Shown: piece after piece, positions 46,301 to 59,836 of the stretch
How the letters are laid out: every line of letters starts with the position of its first letter
Numbering within the stretch: position 1 is the stretch's first letter
Source: Helopsaltes ochotensis
Taxonomy: Eukaryota; Chordata; Aves; Passeriformes; Locustellidae
Length of the DNA stretch: 64,000 nucleotides
Assembly: GCA_013400155.1 (NCBI GenBank)
Contig: VXBM01000026.1
Location: 1,776,024 to 1,840,023, forward strand
Reading direction: 5' to 3'
Position numbers and translations under genes: made by a program
The notes under the pieces: generated by a model
Databases searched by the model: none
What the model saw: only the letters and a program-made list of their open reading frames with translations
Told to the model about the DNA's origin: nothing

Positions 46301-48074
46301 TCATATGGGAAAGCATAAGATGGCATCACATACATGTCTCAAAATGGTCACATGCTGGGATCACTTCTGACAGGTACTCTGGTAAACATCCCTGGTATTA
46401 CATTGTTCAATAAGAAGTGAACTCTGTTAAAGCACTAATAATTGAATTTCACATGAAAGTGAATATACTATTTTCATTCACTAGTGCATGCTTTAAGATT
46501 TTATCAATTAATTCCCTTTTCCAGAAAGTGTGAATCTTTATTGTTGCAAATCAACTTGGACTTCATAGATACCCAGTTTTGTGTTTCAATCTATCATAGT
46601 AATAAAATTTCTATTAAATTTTTAAAGAGCTGTAAATAAGTAGAGCTCCCTAGATGAAAAGAAATGAATATATTTTGTTCTGTTAATCATACTTTAGACC
46701 CTTTCTTTTCATTTACTGTCACTTAAACACAGAACTGAGAACTCAATTTTTCTACCACATAATCTATGGCTCACTTTGACAGCCTGAGCCAGATGATGAC
46801 ATAAGAATCTGTACCCCAGATTCTGAGATTGTGAGTTTAAGCAACAAGTTAGGACTCTGGACTTTAGGACCTCAGAATTTCGTAAATTGATGGCCAGGTT
46901 TCCCTGGGGGACATAAGGAGGAGCATAGTAGAACAGTAATTTTTAGCATTGAGGAACAAAGCATCCTGTACAAAAAGATAAGACATTTTGGTAAGAGGCT
47001 AAGCAAAAAAATTCTAAAGAACTACATTTCAAAGACAGCATGCATTAGGTATAATCAAGGATAGGCAATGAAATAGAAATATGAGATGTTTGGATGTTAA
47101 CACAAAAAAGCCAAAGCTGAATTGAACGGAACCAAGATATTTTCATTAGTGTCTGGTAGAAAAACAAAAGGCAACAGCTACAAGTTAGGGTTTGGGATCT
47201 GCAGACTGACCTTAGGAAAACTTCCATGTTATAAAGTTAGGGCATAGAGGTATTTTCAAGATTCCACTAGATAATGAAACAACTAACCCAATCTGATATT
47301 GAATAGTCCTAATTCAAGCAGGATTGTGTCTAGATGAGAGGTAAATGTCCTTCCATTAAATATTTGTTTGATCCTGAAAATGTGTGCACATAAAAACCTA
47401 TTTGAAGATATTCAGAATCAAAATTAGCCACAGTAGCATGAGCAGAACGAGACAGTGTACAATCTATTTTTGCCCTTTGCTATGTGCAAGGTCATCTTCC
47501 TTTTCAGTGATTACTCTCTCTTACATTCTTTCAATGATTCTTCTTTCCTTTTCGTCACATCTTGTTCTTCTACTTGCTCTTACCTTTCACACATTTCAAA
47601 GCTCTGAGTATCCCTACCTATTTGTTCTCTGACTCTAATGAATTGCTCTTTGACATTTCCACTCCATCAGTGATAGTAGCCTAAACTATTCACTTGACAG
47701 TTTCTGCCACAGGAGTCTTACAAGGAGACTTTTACAAATAGAGCTCACTCCTTGAATTAGTGCATAAAGCCATTAACCTCTTGTCTTTCAATTGCCATCT
47801 TGAGACCCACAGGATTTGGAAATGGCCAACTGATAATGGCAAGATAAAAGGCCAGTGGAGACTGTTGATACCTCTTTTTAATGTTTACAATGATGTAGAA
47901 TTATCAGGTTAAAAAATACCTTCATAGATAACCTTTATTAAATTTATTATAATCTTCCTATGGAGATCCTGTTCTCACCTTTTGTCTCACTACAGATTTG
48001 TTGTCTATTTACATATTTTCTTATCTTTCAAGCTCTGCATTCTAGGTGCATCTAGGTACACTTTTAATGGTCTT
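43375..48074. other. AT-rich non-coding stretch
   Basis: No gene or named repeat was recognised over 4.7 kb. Two successive plus frames at 45457-45675 and 45699-46061 (72 and 120 codons) were examined. They carry no recognised domain, and their composition is compatible with chance. Confidence 0.5.
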
Positions 48075-48170
48075 CATAGAATATCATAGAATATACTGAG
48101 TTAGAAAGGACCCAGAAGGATTATCCAGGTCCAACTCAAGACACACTACTTCAGAAAAAGCTCCACATCC
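48075..48170 (-). mobile_element. CR1 LINE 3'-end fragment
   Basis: Plus strand CATAGAATATCATAGAATAT is the reverse-complemented CR1 tail. GAGTTAGAAAGGACCCAGAA, GGATTATCCAGGTCCAACTC and a trailing CTCCACATCC follow, as in CR1 3' UTRs. Confidence 0.85.
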
Positions 48171-49283
48171 TTTTAAATCTCAGCTAAACTGATGAGTAGA
48201 GTAAGCCTCAGTGTCACTATTAGTGTTTAAAACGTATTGTGTTTAAAGAGTGTTATTTCAGAAATTAAGAATTGTTTCAGTAACTGTGGACATAACTTTT
48301 AAACAATTCTTATAGTTCAACAAAGAAGTCGAAATATCTAGATGCTTTTTATGGAGAGTAATCCATTGTTTTTCAGGAAAAAAAGGCCCTCTTTGGTAGC
48401 AACATATTCCAAAGGATGGGTTACCATACACATAAAAGGGAAGGAAGATAAAACACAGTATAAACCAGATTGAATAGCAATATAAAATCTAAATCTGCAT
48501 ATCTACAGTAAACCTGGATAAAATATTCACAACGTATTGGACTTGCTTTTTGAAGGTGAACTCATTACCAGTCTTAGATGACAGGAAGAGAAGAAACGAC
48601 CTGCACATTTGTCAGTAAGGATGTAAGTTGGATTGTGACTTGGCTATCTGCTCCAAACAGCAGGAATTCAAGGGAACAATACCTCAGCAGATCAGAGAAA
48701 AAGTTGTGGCTCGGAGGTCACAGACCTTCCTGGATTTCTCTTTGCTCTGGTGGAGGTGTTAGTCATTCTTCTTCATTCTTCCACATAAATCAGGCTATTC
48801 CTCTAGAGCATATGTTGAGCTACACACAGTGTTTTTTGTCTCCCCAGCTCCTATCCCTGCTGAAAAGTTGGGTACAAAATCCTTTTTGCCTCCTCTGAGG
48901 AAAACCATGTTACTTTTGCATAGAAGAGTTTATTTCCTATAAAATATATATAGTCCAAGCTATGAAAATCTGAGACTCCCTTGGTTTAAGAATACAGTGA
49001 TTGTTCATAAATACACATACTGGTGATATTGAGAAACCCTTTGTTTTTATTCCTTGCTAAAGTTGTAAAGTTCAGGCAAAATATGTTTTTACCTACATAT
49101 AGCCTGGTCTGGTCATTTGCTAATGAGTGGCATTAGTGTGTGGCTTTGTGAGATTTATAGTGGCAGAAGAGAAATTTCTCAAAGTTCAGTATTATAAATG
49201 TATATCATTTCATGAAATGGGTCTTTCTCCTCAGTCTCTCATTACACATTTTGAAAGCATTATATACAACCCATAGTTTTAAG
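48171..49283. other. Non-coding stretch
   Basis: No gene was recognised. The 106-codon plus frame at 48578-48898 is the least AT-rich part but shows no domain I know. Confidence 0.5.
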
Positions 49284-49454
49284 ACAAAAAACAACAAAAA
49301 AAGCAATAAATCAACTAAAAAACAAAACAAACAAAAAAAACCCCCACCTAAAAATAAGGGAAAAAATTAAAAAAAAACCCAAACCAAACAAACAAAAAAA
49401 AGCCAAAACAAAAAAATCCCACCAAACCCTCCACTACCCCCCCCCCCCAACCCA
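49284..49454. repeat. A/C-rich low-complexity tract ending in poly-C
   Basis: AAAACAAAACAAACAAAAAA, then CCCCCACC, AACCCAAACCAAACAAACAA, and CCCCCCCCCC near 49440. The plus strand is nearly free of T and G over about 170 bp. Confidence 0.9.
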
Positions 49455-49928
49455 GAAGAGTATAATTCACAGAATAAAAACTAATCAAGACAATGAAACC
49501 TCCAAATCCATGAAAGATTCACTTTTGATCATTCCAAAATTATGGGAAGGATCTACTAGCTACAGTTTCAATCACCTAATGTCCTCAAGACCCATAATAA
49601 CATGCTGGATGTTATTAAGACAGATGTCTGTAGCTGTGTAAATTCTCTGCAATGAAAAAGTATCTGAATAAGCAGGAAATTAGTCCTGAAATATTGTGAA
49701 ATCCTGCACTGTTAATATACCCTGAGGAGGATGTTACAGCTGAGGTTTAGATCTACTTATATAAAACTCCTTATCTTGAAGCTAATGAAGAGATGCTGAC
49801 AGTTTTGCTGCAGTGTGAAATGTTCTAATGACTAAAGATTAGTCATTTTCTAAAGCAGCATTCCCCAGTGGTCCCCCACCCCAAAAATCATAACCCAAAC
49901 CAAACAATAGAATGTCTTTAATAATTCT

Positions 49929-50024
49929 TTAAAAAAAACCAAAAACAACAAAACCAAAACAAAACAGGAAAACAAGAGAGCAAAAAACCAGCAACAACAA
50001 GGAGGAACCAAAACAAATCCCCAG
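49929..50024. repeat. A/C-rich low-complexity tract
   Basis: AAAAAAAACCAAAAACAACA, then AAACCAAAACAAAACAGG, CAGCAACAACAAGG and ACCAAAACAAATCCCC. Confidence 0.85.
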
Positions 50025-51170
50025 CTCCTCACATCGTCAAGTCAGTAAAGCTGCAAGCACTTATAGTTACATTCTTCACAGGAAAAAAAAGCCAGAGATG
50101 ACAGTGGATCTACTGAAGCAGTCAGCTAATTGTTATGGTGAGGGTTTTAATTTTCTTTTCTATGTAAATCACAATTGAGGAAAGCATCTGCCACCTCTGA
50201 TATTTCCTGTACTATAAATTTAAATGGATTAATCACCCTCTTTATTCTGAAGTTCTGAGTAATGACAGGCGCTTGCCAATGGTCTGTGGAGTCCCTGGCT
50301 CATTGGTTTTTAGCTGTCTTGGGGGAATTGGTGAGGCTCTGAAAAGATTTAAAGAGAAATTAAAAAATAAATTGCACTCAAACATTTTTTCCACCACCCA
50401 TTTCTACCCCCTATTATCAGAAACTCATTAAAATATTTTCTAGGAGACCAAGTGGGTTTGCTAGAAGACTATCAGGGTAGGACTGTGCTTGATCTCAGCC
50501 AAATCAGGATTCTTATGTCGACTTTGCACAGGAACATTTTAACCAGTCCGACAGAATTCCTTAATGTAGTGGTTGGTATAAAATGTCACAGTCAACAGCC
50601 ATGTTTCCAAACAATTTGTGTGATTTTTGTATTCTATCCACTCCCATTCTTGAATTCATGGAAATTTAGCAATTCCCAGAGTCTGTGTGAACTGTTCACG
50701 GACAACTGTCTTGCCTTGTCATAGAGTACCTTTCATTTTATTTGAAATTCCTTTAAATCCCATTAAAAGAGATAGACCGGGGTGTGCAAAAGATGGAACT
50801 GGGCTGGTAAGCCAGCTTTCAGTCTGCCCAGTGCTCATGTTACATGTATACATTGAATGTAGTTGCCGTGGGGTCTTACACAACTTTAACTGTGAGAGAA
50901 GATAATACAAGAAAAAATATCCTTTTTAAGGAACATGCTGCACTGCTTAAGGGAAGCTCCTGATTCACAGAGATAAAATAATAAACTGGGAACTAGAAAA
51001 CATGATATGATTTACTTCTAAGAAAATATTTGCTTTTCTTTGTGAACCTTGTATTCCTACATTTAATTTCTTTTTTTTTTTTTAATTGATTTTTTCATTT
51101 CATTGCCTTAAAATTTTTTTGAGATGAAATTTGCAATTGTGCATTCCTTATTTTATTTTTTAAAAACTGA
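50025..51170. other. Non-coding stretch
   Basis: No gene was recognised. The overlapping plus frames at 50452-50724 and 50687-50905 were checked and have no recognised domain. A T run lies near 51069-51083. Confidence 0.5.
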
Positions 51171-51200
51171 AACAAAACAAACAAACAAACAAACAAAAAA
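51171..51200. repeat. (CAAA)n tract
   Basis: AAACAAAACAAACAAACAAA followed by CAAACAAAAAACC. Confidence 0.9.
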
Positions 51201-52070
51201 CCAGAAAGGTCACTGTTCTGTAAAGAGTCATTTTCTAGTACTTCTGTGAGGTTCTTAAAGTGAAGAGATTTTTTTTTCTGTGCCTGAGCTAAGATTAATC
51301 ATAGTGAAGGTCTATAAACCATTAAAAAACAAATGCTGCCAAAACTCATTTAAGCCTTGCAGAACCGAAATGATGAGAGGATAAATAGTTTTTTGTGAGA
51401 TTAGTTATATGTTGAATTAGTTGTTTGTATGAAAGAGAGAAAAAAAAGTAAATGAGGTCACAAATCTATGGCTGAAATGTCTTCTGCTTTCATTTTCTAA
51501 CTGAATCATTGATTTAAGCAGCCTGTGCAATAGCACAAGGTGTAAGAGAATACCTGCCTTGGCTATACAAATTAATTTCTTTTAAAGGTATAATGTCTAT
51601 GTAGATATGATAAAGAAACTTTTACCTTGCAATGTCAAAGTGCTTCATCTATATTCACTAATTAATAATCACAATAAATGTGTAAGTTAAATAAAGACCA
51701 TGAAGCAATTTTTTTTCGTGCACAAAGCCATACAAGATTGGAAGACAATAGCTATTTCTTAATATAAAACTTTTTTTTTAATTAAGAGGCAAAGCACTTG
51801 TTAATGAATTTAAAATGGACATGAACACCTTTACAAAGTTCTTAGACATGTTTCCACAAAGAGTGTAATGACTAAAGATTCAGATTCCTATCAATGTCCC
51901 AAGCAAAATTATCCTTTCTTTGCAGAAACACTATTTTGTCCACATCATGCTCTCTCAGCCATTTTCAGATGAATCAGGCACGCTTCACAGGAATAACAGC
52001 CAACTGCTGCATTTTCCTACCCCAGTGCCTACAAAGATATGCAGCTTCTTATTCAGGTTGGAAGTACTGC

Positions 52071-52073
<3 letters not shown>

Positions 52074-52113
<40 letters not shown>
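52074..52113. repeat. (AT)20 microsatellite
   Basis: About 40 bp of uninterrupted alternating A and T. The Tyr-Ile repeats in frames crossing it on both strands are its translation. Confidence 0.97.
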
Positions 52114-52115
<2 letters not shown>

Positions 52116-55100
52116 TTATTTGAACCAGGGGTACAGGGCTTATAATGTACAATATAGATTGAAGGGTATAAATTATGTTGATTTTTCTGCTGCCTTTGTC
52201 AGTACACGAATAAAACAAAGAGTAACTGTCTCCCTGCCAGTAGTGTATTATTTAAGACAAAAACCATAAAAACTGGACAATCAGACTATGGTGATGTTTC
52301 TAAACCATAACGAAACCACCTTTTTTTATTTCTCCTCAGAAAACCTTTCCAAAAAATGTGTTGTAAGAATGTAATTTTTACTGTCAGTGTTACCTTTGGT
52401 CTAACCAACCCTTTCCTTTCAGTGGTAGACAAGCAATGGCATTTTCTTTTCAGAAAGTATTTTGGGGTGGGTTATAAATGAGAAGATGTACTGGAGTCAA
52501 AGGAATGTTTCAGATGAAATCAATGCAGTAAGTAAATTTGGGCTACTCTTTACAGTCAGTTTTGAGTGACACTGTTTGCCGATCTTCCAGCTCATGTGTC
52601 TGTCTGGAGAGGCGCATGACATACACCTACAGAAACCACTGATAAGACAAAATGTACTTGCTAGTAATATGAGTCTGAATTATCTGGATTCAGGCAGATG
52701 CAGAATTTCATCCTAGTTTCGTCAGCCACTCCCCAGTAGTTCATGACTACCACACCACATACCAATGAACCTGTCATGTGAGGAGGGATATGTCTGAGAT
52801 CTCAGCAGCCCATTCCACCTCCTTCCCTCTGTCCAGTTCTGTGCAGGAAAAAGGATCTCTTCAAACCTGAGGTACAATGAGCATCAACATGCAAACAGCT
52901 GTTAATCTTTCAAGGGAGTGTGCTGGGAGTGCTAAAGGAGACCTTGAGCCAGGTGTCCTGGATTGTGCTTTCCCTTATATATTATATAAATATGTTTATT
53001 CTACTGTGTATATTACCTGTGATAATTGTAGATTAGAAATAACTAAGTACATGGAAAACATTTTTGAATTTGTCACCAAGAAAGATGGAGAGACAAGCTG
53101 GGAGTATACAGCCATATAGCCTAGTCTGATTTTACTGAGCCAGAGAGAGCAATGGAGAATAAGACAAGATTCCATTGACGTAGGACAAGGATTTGGGAAA
53201 GCTACAAGTAACTTTATAAAGACAATTTAACCTAAATTTTCTCTGAAGTGGATTACAAAAGATTAAAAGACAGCTACAATAGTTTTGTAAGAAAAAGGTC
53301 AAAGGTTGTAAGGATGAAAACTTAAGGAATTGAAAAGAGAGGAAACCAAGGCTAAAAAATCTGTGACTAATCTCCTGTGTATTTCCTGTGTATTTCCTTT
53401 CACAGCACAGCTGTAGAAATGTAAAATCTTTAAGGCTTCATATCAGGCTAGGTTTCATTTTTCTCCTGTTTTTCAGGCTCTGAGGAGGAGAAGCTGCAGT
53501 CCAGGCTTGGCTCAGACCCTCAGCAAGGTCTGGCTGACAGGGTAATAGAATCTGTGGGGTAATAGGACACATCACAGCTCCTACACATCCACTACTCTAA
53601 GGGGTTTACAGATGGTGCTCACTGTTTCTGCCTGTTTTTGGTGGTCACCAGATGAAGTACCCAGCATCTTTGATATCTGACTTTGCTTCTCCTGTTTGTC
53701 TCAGAAAAATGCATCCAGAAGGGGAGCTCCTAAGCAAAAGGTATGAATGGCTTTTGCAAAGTGTATGGTACTTCTTGCTCTATTTCTAAGCTTCTCATGT
53801 GTTTAATATGTTAAGGAACCATCTAGCCCTTAATCTCTGGGTTTTTTGGTGTTTGAGTGCCTTTTATTCTCTTGCTCTGCATTTAACACAATGTATCTCT
53901 GATTTTGATGCTCACAATCCTTCTGTTGTAGAAGTAAATAATAATAATTACAACAATTTGTCTCCAAGCAACTACTCTTTTGAAAGTAAAATATGTGTTC
54001 ATTTCAAAGAGTTTCTTATCATACAAATACTGCACCTCTTTTCTGCTAAGAGCAGGATCACAAATGCTATGATTCAGGGAGCAGAGCAGAGACTCAGGAA
54101 GTTAATAAAATGTGTTGATTGCTTTATGAAGAAGTTGCAAGCTTATGAATCCTTAACACTGTGCAATTAGTGACTACCAGTGAAAACACACCCTCCTCAG
54201 GACATCAGCAAATCCATGAATTTCAATAAAGTTACAACTAAACCAATTAACAAGTGAACACAAAATCAATTATTGTGAAACAAGCTAGAACAAAACAATG
54301 ACAAATGCTAGTTTTAAAGCAGGAACAGAAAAAAAACCCTCAACATATTAGCATTTCAAACATAGGTATTAATAGGCTACACATATTAAAACGTACAAGA
54401 ATGATAAATCTTATACAAAGATTTACATGTGCGTAAAAAACACATCTTAAAATACAGCATTTAAAACAAAATTCACAACAAATTCTACCCCTATATGTTT
54501 GCAGATGACTTCTCTTTGATCTTCTTAGGTACTAAAAAATACCTCAAAACTGTGGTCTAAATCAAAGAAATACTAATTAGACACAGAAAAAAATGTTTCT
54601 TTATCTTGTCTTTTAATTTTAGCTTTACATAACAGCAGCCCAACTTACAAACAGAGGAAGCCAGTCGTGAGAACATATGATGTGCTGCAGAGATCATAAT
54701 TCTTCCTTAAAGGATAGCACACAGAAGCTTGCTGGCTTTTTAATTTTTATAATGAGGGGTTTCAGAGCAATGTCCCATGTACACAGCCTCTGTACATCTG
54801 AATATATGATGTCACCAGCTCAAAATAAATACAGTCTTGCTCTTGAGAGTGATGTCAAAGGTCTTATTGCTCACGATCATTGTTCATGTTGAAGCTGCTA
54901 AGACGTCATGGAAAGAAGTCTCAGATTGCTGCTATTTAGGAAGCTAATGGGGAGAGTCAGAGACTCATGGCTTTGTTATCATACTGCTCCTGTTGATTAC
55001 GTTTCTAAGGCTAGATGGCAGCATTGTCAACTTGCATGATTTTTATCATAAGTTTCCTGATATTCAGTATTTTGTTTAAAATACCAGCTGTCAGAATACC

Positions 55101-56527
55101 AAGCTTCCCTGAAAAACTCGGTGTTTCTTTAAAACTGTGTTTTCAATTGTCTGGTGGTCAGAAACATGGCTAGACCTCAAAAAGAGAGATGATAAAACTT
55201 CAGGGTGGAATTGGATTCTAAGGATCATTTTATGCAGTGGCCAGCTGATAACATAATTTAAATCACTAAATAAATCACCTGCAACATTGAAAAAAATGAT
55301 AGTGATAACAAAAGAATCCTTCAGTTCTCCTGTCAGAAATAAGCGGCAAAGCCCAATGCAGGTGGAGAAAAACATTTCCCTCTTTTGTTCTCAGGATTAA
55401 TGGTTATTTTTGGGCTGTCAGCTGAAGACAGTCATCTTATACTTCCAAAGAGCTTTATCAACTTATCTGTTCTTATCCTTTTTCCACTTTGCCCTATTGT
55501 CATTTTATATAAGATACTCAAGTCAGAGATCATCTATTTTTATATCGCTTCCAAATGCCAAATACAACTCCAATGTGAAATAAATAAACAATTACAGTAT
55601 TAATAATGTCAAGTATTCATTAAAAAAACTATCACAACAATCTTTCAGGAGTAAACTCTTTTATACTTGTAATCAGTTATGAAATATTCATTTGTTGTTG
55701 ATTCTGTATACTGCAGTTAATTTGGCAGTAATTATGTGAAGAAAGTTACTAAAAATACACAATGCCTAAATACTTATGCTGCTGCCAAGCTCACAATTGA
55801 ATTGAGATATCCCCTACTTAATATATTTTAAATTTCAGTTGAATATCTCATTTAGATCACATTACTTGTATTTTTCAATTTTTTTTAATGGCATTAACCT
55901 TTCTAATAAGAAATTTTAATAATAAATTAAATTTCTTCATTTACCTCAAATACATGAAACTCATTATGTGGTAAAATAATTCGTGTTATAATTTATTGAT
56001 ATAAACTCGAAGCAGGATTGTTAAGTTGCTTAAATTTACTGTAGAAGAAAAAAATTCTGCCCAAACTTATACTGCTATTCTAATTATTCTATATTTTCAT
56101 TGGATGTGTTTGGGAGTATTTTCAAACACAGTGCAATTTTGCTACCTTTTCATAATCAACCTTCAATTGCAGATTGTGTATTTCCTCTTTGGCACAGTAA
56201 CTCTAGGATTCTGTTTTTCAGCTTCTAGACACCTAAGAGCACTTGCAAGCAAAGAGTGGATTCTAGTATAATTTAAATCTGTTGTGTACTAATTTCCCTA
56301 AATTCCTGTCTCAGAGGGCCATGGGTTAAGCATTCAGGCACTGATTTTTAGAAGTGTTGATGTCAATGACTTCTCTTTGTTAAAAATAAGTTGAATTTGT
56401 TATTCTACATAATGTAGTACAAACACTTGCTACAACTGGTATTCTTAAAAAAAATATACTGTGTAAGTTTTCAATATTGAATATGGAAAGCCTAGAGATT
56501 TTAAAATTTCAAGGAATTTATGTCATC
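52114..56527. other. Non-coding stretch
   Basis: No gene was recognised. It holds a short CCTGTGTATTT direct duplication near 53382-53404. The 123-codon plus frame at 53799-54170 crosses a TAATAATAATTACAA patch and is not convincing. Confidence 0.5.
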
Positions 56528-57182
56528 TGCAGCCTGTGCTGGCCACCACACCAGAGGAGATGGATGCCTGAAGGAGACTTCCTGGTAGGACCTGTGGACC
56601 ATGGAGAGAGGGGCTTAGAGCATCAGGTCTGTGGGTAGAATTTATGACCCCATCAAGGGGATGCAGTGGAGCACCCTAGTTCTGAAAGACTGGAGCCTGT
56701 GGGAGAGACACACTGGAGCAGGTTGTGAAGAACTGTAGCCCAGTGGGAAGGACTCACACTGGAGAATTTCATGGAGGACTGTCTCCTCTGGGAAGAATCC
56801 CATGCTGGAGAAAGAAAGAGAAAGTAGGAGCAGAAAATGCTCCTATGATGAACTGACTATTCCCAGCCACGTGCAATACTAGGGGTGGAGAGAAGATCAG
56901 GGATGAAGTTAAGGAAGGAGGAAGACATGGAGGATAGGAGGTGGATAGGAGGATTTGGGTTTATTTCTCATGAGCCCTGCTTTTACTACTAATTAGATCA
57001 ATTAATGTCCCTAAGCTGGGTCTGTTTTGCCCATTATGGCAGTTGGCAAGTTATCTCTCCCTGTTCTTAATTCAACCAATGAGCTTTTTGTTGTCTTTTC
57101 TTCCCCCTGTCCAGCTGAGGAGGGAAGAGATAGAGTGGTTTGGTGGGCACCCGGCATCCAGCCAGGGTCAGCCCACCCTGCA
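56528..57182 (+). mobile_element. 3' two-thirds of an ERVL-like LTR
   Basis: Starting CTGCAGCCTGTGCTGG, this copy follows the latter part of the same LTR family as 5419-5650 and 29224-29977. It includes GATGGATGCCTGAAGGAG, GGACCTGTGGACC and imperfect repeats built on GTGGGAAGGACTCACACTGG (three copies between about 56692 and 56822). It continues with GATGAACTGACTATTCCC, GGGTTTATTTCTCATGAGCC, AAGCTGGGTCTGTTTTGCCC, CCCCCTGTCCAGCTGAGG and ends GCATCCAGCCAGGGTCAGCCC. The expected AATAAA region has decayed to CTAATTAGATCAATTAA. The 5' U3/promoter part is absent and no target duplication was found, so it is truncated. GC is higher than in the flanks. Confidence 0.8.
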
Positions 57183-57439
57183 ATTTTAACAACCCCAGTA
57201 CCACCACCATGCCTTCATAAGCATCTTCACCCAACCTCCACAGAGCTATCAGCCTTACCTATATGACATAAGTTCGTGTGGTTCTCTAGAAGGGAGTTTG
57301 CCTAGTGGGTGTCATTCAGCATCAAAACTGAACGGGCTGCTCTTTGAGGGTGAATGAAATGAAGCAGACATTTTATGCTTCCCAACACAGTAGGACGACC
57401 TACAGGAGAGACAAATACTTCTCTTTCTTGGATGTGGAA

Positions 57440-57830
57440 TCTAATGAGGGCGGTGTTGTTAAATTAAGGTAGTCCACTGCACTGCCTGCGATTTTGATCA
57501 CTTTTGAGACAACATGTAATAATAGGCTTATAAGAGATGAAAGGAAGAAAAGGGTATGGAGCTTGAATATCAGCAGTAACTGCCTAATAGGCAGAACATT
57601 AAAAGGTTTCGCCTTTTATTTTAAGCATTAAACCAATGGACTAATTAAGCAGCACATAGAATTGCTCAAGGGTTTCAGTTTCACTGCATGTGTCACTTAG
57701 GCACCGTAGGACAAAACAAGTCAGAGTATGCTGGAGGCAGCAGCTCCGAGTTGGAAGAAGAGAATGATTTTGAAACCTAACTGCTATGGCTCCCTCATAC
57801 GCTGGTTTCTTTGTGCCAGTGGCAACTCAC
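57440..57830. other. Candidate conserved non-coding element with two small palindromes
   Basis: This block follows the LTR but is not part of it. It contains TGCCTAATAGGCA (57581-57593, a 6-bp stem around one base). A 7-bp stem TAAAAGG/CCTTTTA around TTTCG follows (57600-57618), then a homeodomain-type TAATTA core in GGACTAATTAAGCAGC (about 57638-57653). No open frame or repeat match was seen. Regulatory function is inference only. Confidence 0.35.
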
Positions 57831-59836
57831 CTGAGTAAAAAGGATGTAGAGAACCATGGGATTTGGTCTTATTTCCTCTGTATTGTCATTTTCCAATCTA
57901 GTGTGAGTCATCCCAATCTCTCTCAGTAACTACTGCACTTCATGTACCCACAGGAAAGACATATTAAGACTTTTATTTTTAACTATATTCTTAGGTCATG
58001 GTAAGCTAGTGATTTAATTTCATGCTCCTTTCTCCCTCTCCCCTAATTTCTATTGAGCTCAGTTTCTATTTTCTATCTACATTTTAAAATGCCAGGTTAC
58101 TTGTTTGAAGCCGAAGTGATGTGTTTGGACAATGGAGTCTGCCTGCCTTTCTCCCTCTAAATTTCATTAAAAAGAGGAAAAAAACAGACCCGTCACTTGA
58201 TAAAAAATCATATTTTGTTTGTCTGGAACACACAGGAGATTGCTACGTTTTATATGAGGTTGAATCATGACCTATAAATGTTCACAAATGAGGGAAAATA
58301 AACAAACAAGTGATTGATCTTAGAAGACTTAGAAATTATGAGGGTGCTCTACTGCCTGAAAATAAATTCAATACCTATTTGTAGTCACACAAAAACCAAA
58401 ATCCATTTAATATTTGTTTTAAAAAACATGTGATATTTATAATTTTGGATATTGTTTTCTATGGTCACAAAACTGAGCTGATTAAAAAAATAGATAAGCT
58501 TAAACCATAGCTTTAGGCATGAAACACTTCCTGAAAAAATTGTATCACCTTTTAAGGGTATCTAGGTTATCAAATGGGAACAATTTCACATGTACCTAAA
58601 CAAAACATTCTCCTAAATTTTTTTAAAAAATATTCAGTTGTTGCTAAAACTCATTTATATTTCTTTTCTTTTCTGACAAAGCTTTCCTACTTATGTTGGC
58701 TACTTGGGTGACAATTCTCGAGTGAAAGGCAAGATTTTGATTGTAATTTCACTTATGATGAAGATATCCTGAACCTTATTTTGGAGTTTCTTATTACTAC
58801 ATTGGAACATCTGTTGGGGTGCTTCCTTTGAGATTTTCCTCTGTGAAAGAAAATGTTGTTTCCTTGAAAGAAGGTTCATAATTTTTCCCAAACAAACGAT
58901 ATCCCTCTAATAATTTGATCTTGGGAATTTGAAACCTCTTGAAATTTTACTCAGATTGCAAGCCTTTTCAAGATGAGACAAAGGTTCACTTTAAATATCA
59001 ATATAATTTATATTTTCATAACATTTGTTATAAAAATTCCATTTTCCTAATCACATGTCCGCCTGTTTCTCTTCTGGTTGGATTCAAATCTCTGAATGCA
59101 CATATTTCTGTAGAAGAAATTAGGCATATATGAAGAAAGAGAGAAAGAACCCAACTACTTCTACAAAATTGTGTCACTATGACTTTGAACTTTCACCACA
59201 TTTTCCAAAAGGCTGAGAAGATGCCCACATTTCAGTGACCTACATAATATCACTTCTCACTTTCATAGCTCCTAAGAGCTCCTCTGCACACAGCAGCTCA
59301 AATTTCCTGATGGCTTGACGACAGGTTTTTGGTCATTATTTCAAGGGTTTGATTCACTCAACAGCCTAATAAGCACTGAGGCTTTGCAACAAAGAGTGAC
59401 ATTACCAAGCAAGTTGAAGAAGAACTGGAGGCAGTTTTTTCAGTCTTACATTACTCAAAAAAACCCCCAGGAGCTTGGAGCAGATATAATTTGTAATTTC
59501 CAAACTAAATGTAAATTTACCAAGCAAAAGAGAACAAACCACATAAGACAATGAAAGAGTGGTTGAACCAGGTAAAAATGTTGCCTACTATACTTCAAGG
59601 TTTTGGAGAGGTAACAACAGGGAAGAAAGCTGGTTCTATTTCTGCTATAAACATGTGTCAATCAGAAAGAACAAGAACATTCAATGGAGTCCATGGGTGT
59701 TTTGCCTCTCCATTAGACAAGTGATAACCATATGGTGTTATCTGGAAATGAAAAGCCCTGAAAGAGTGCTCAATTTTTGAATCATGGCTTTACACAGAAA
59801 TAAATGTTGTTAGCTAAAATAATGGTAAATATGGAG
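57831..59836. other. AT-rich non-coding stretch
   Basis: No gene or named repeat was recognised. Short frames near 58700-59780 have chance-like composition. Confidence 0.6.

Noticed and set aside
53799..54170. 123-codon plus frame starting MFNMLRNHLALNLWVFWCL, with a hydrophobic start resembling a signal peptide
   Set aside because: Composition beyond the start is chance-like, with no recognised domain, and it crosses a TAA-rich patch. One such frame is unsurprising in 64 kb.
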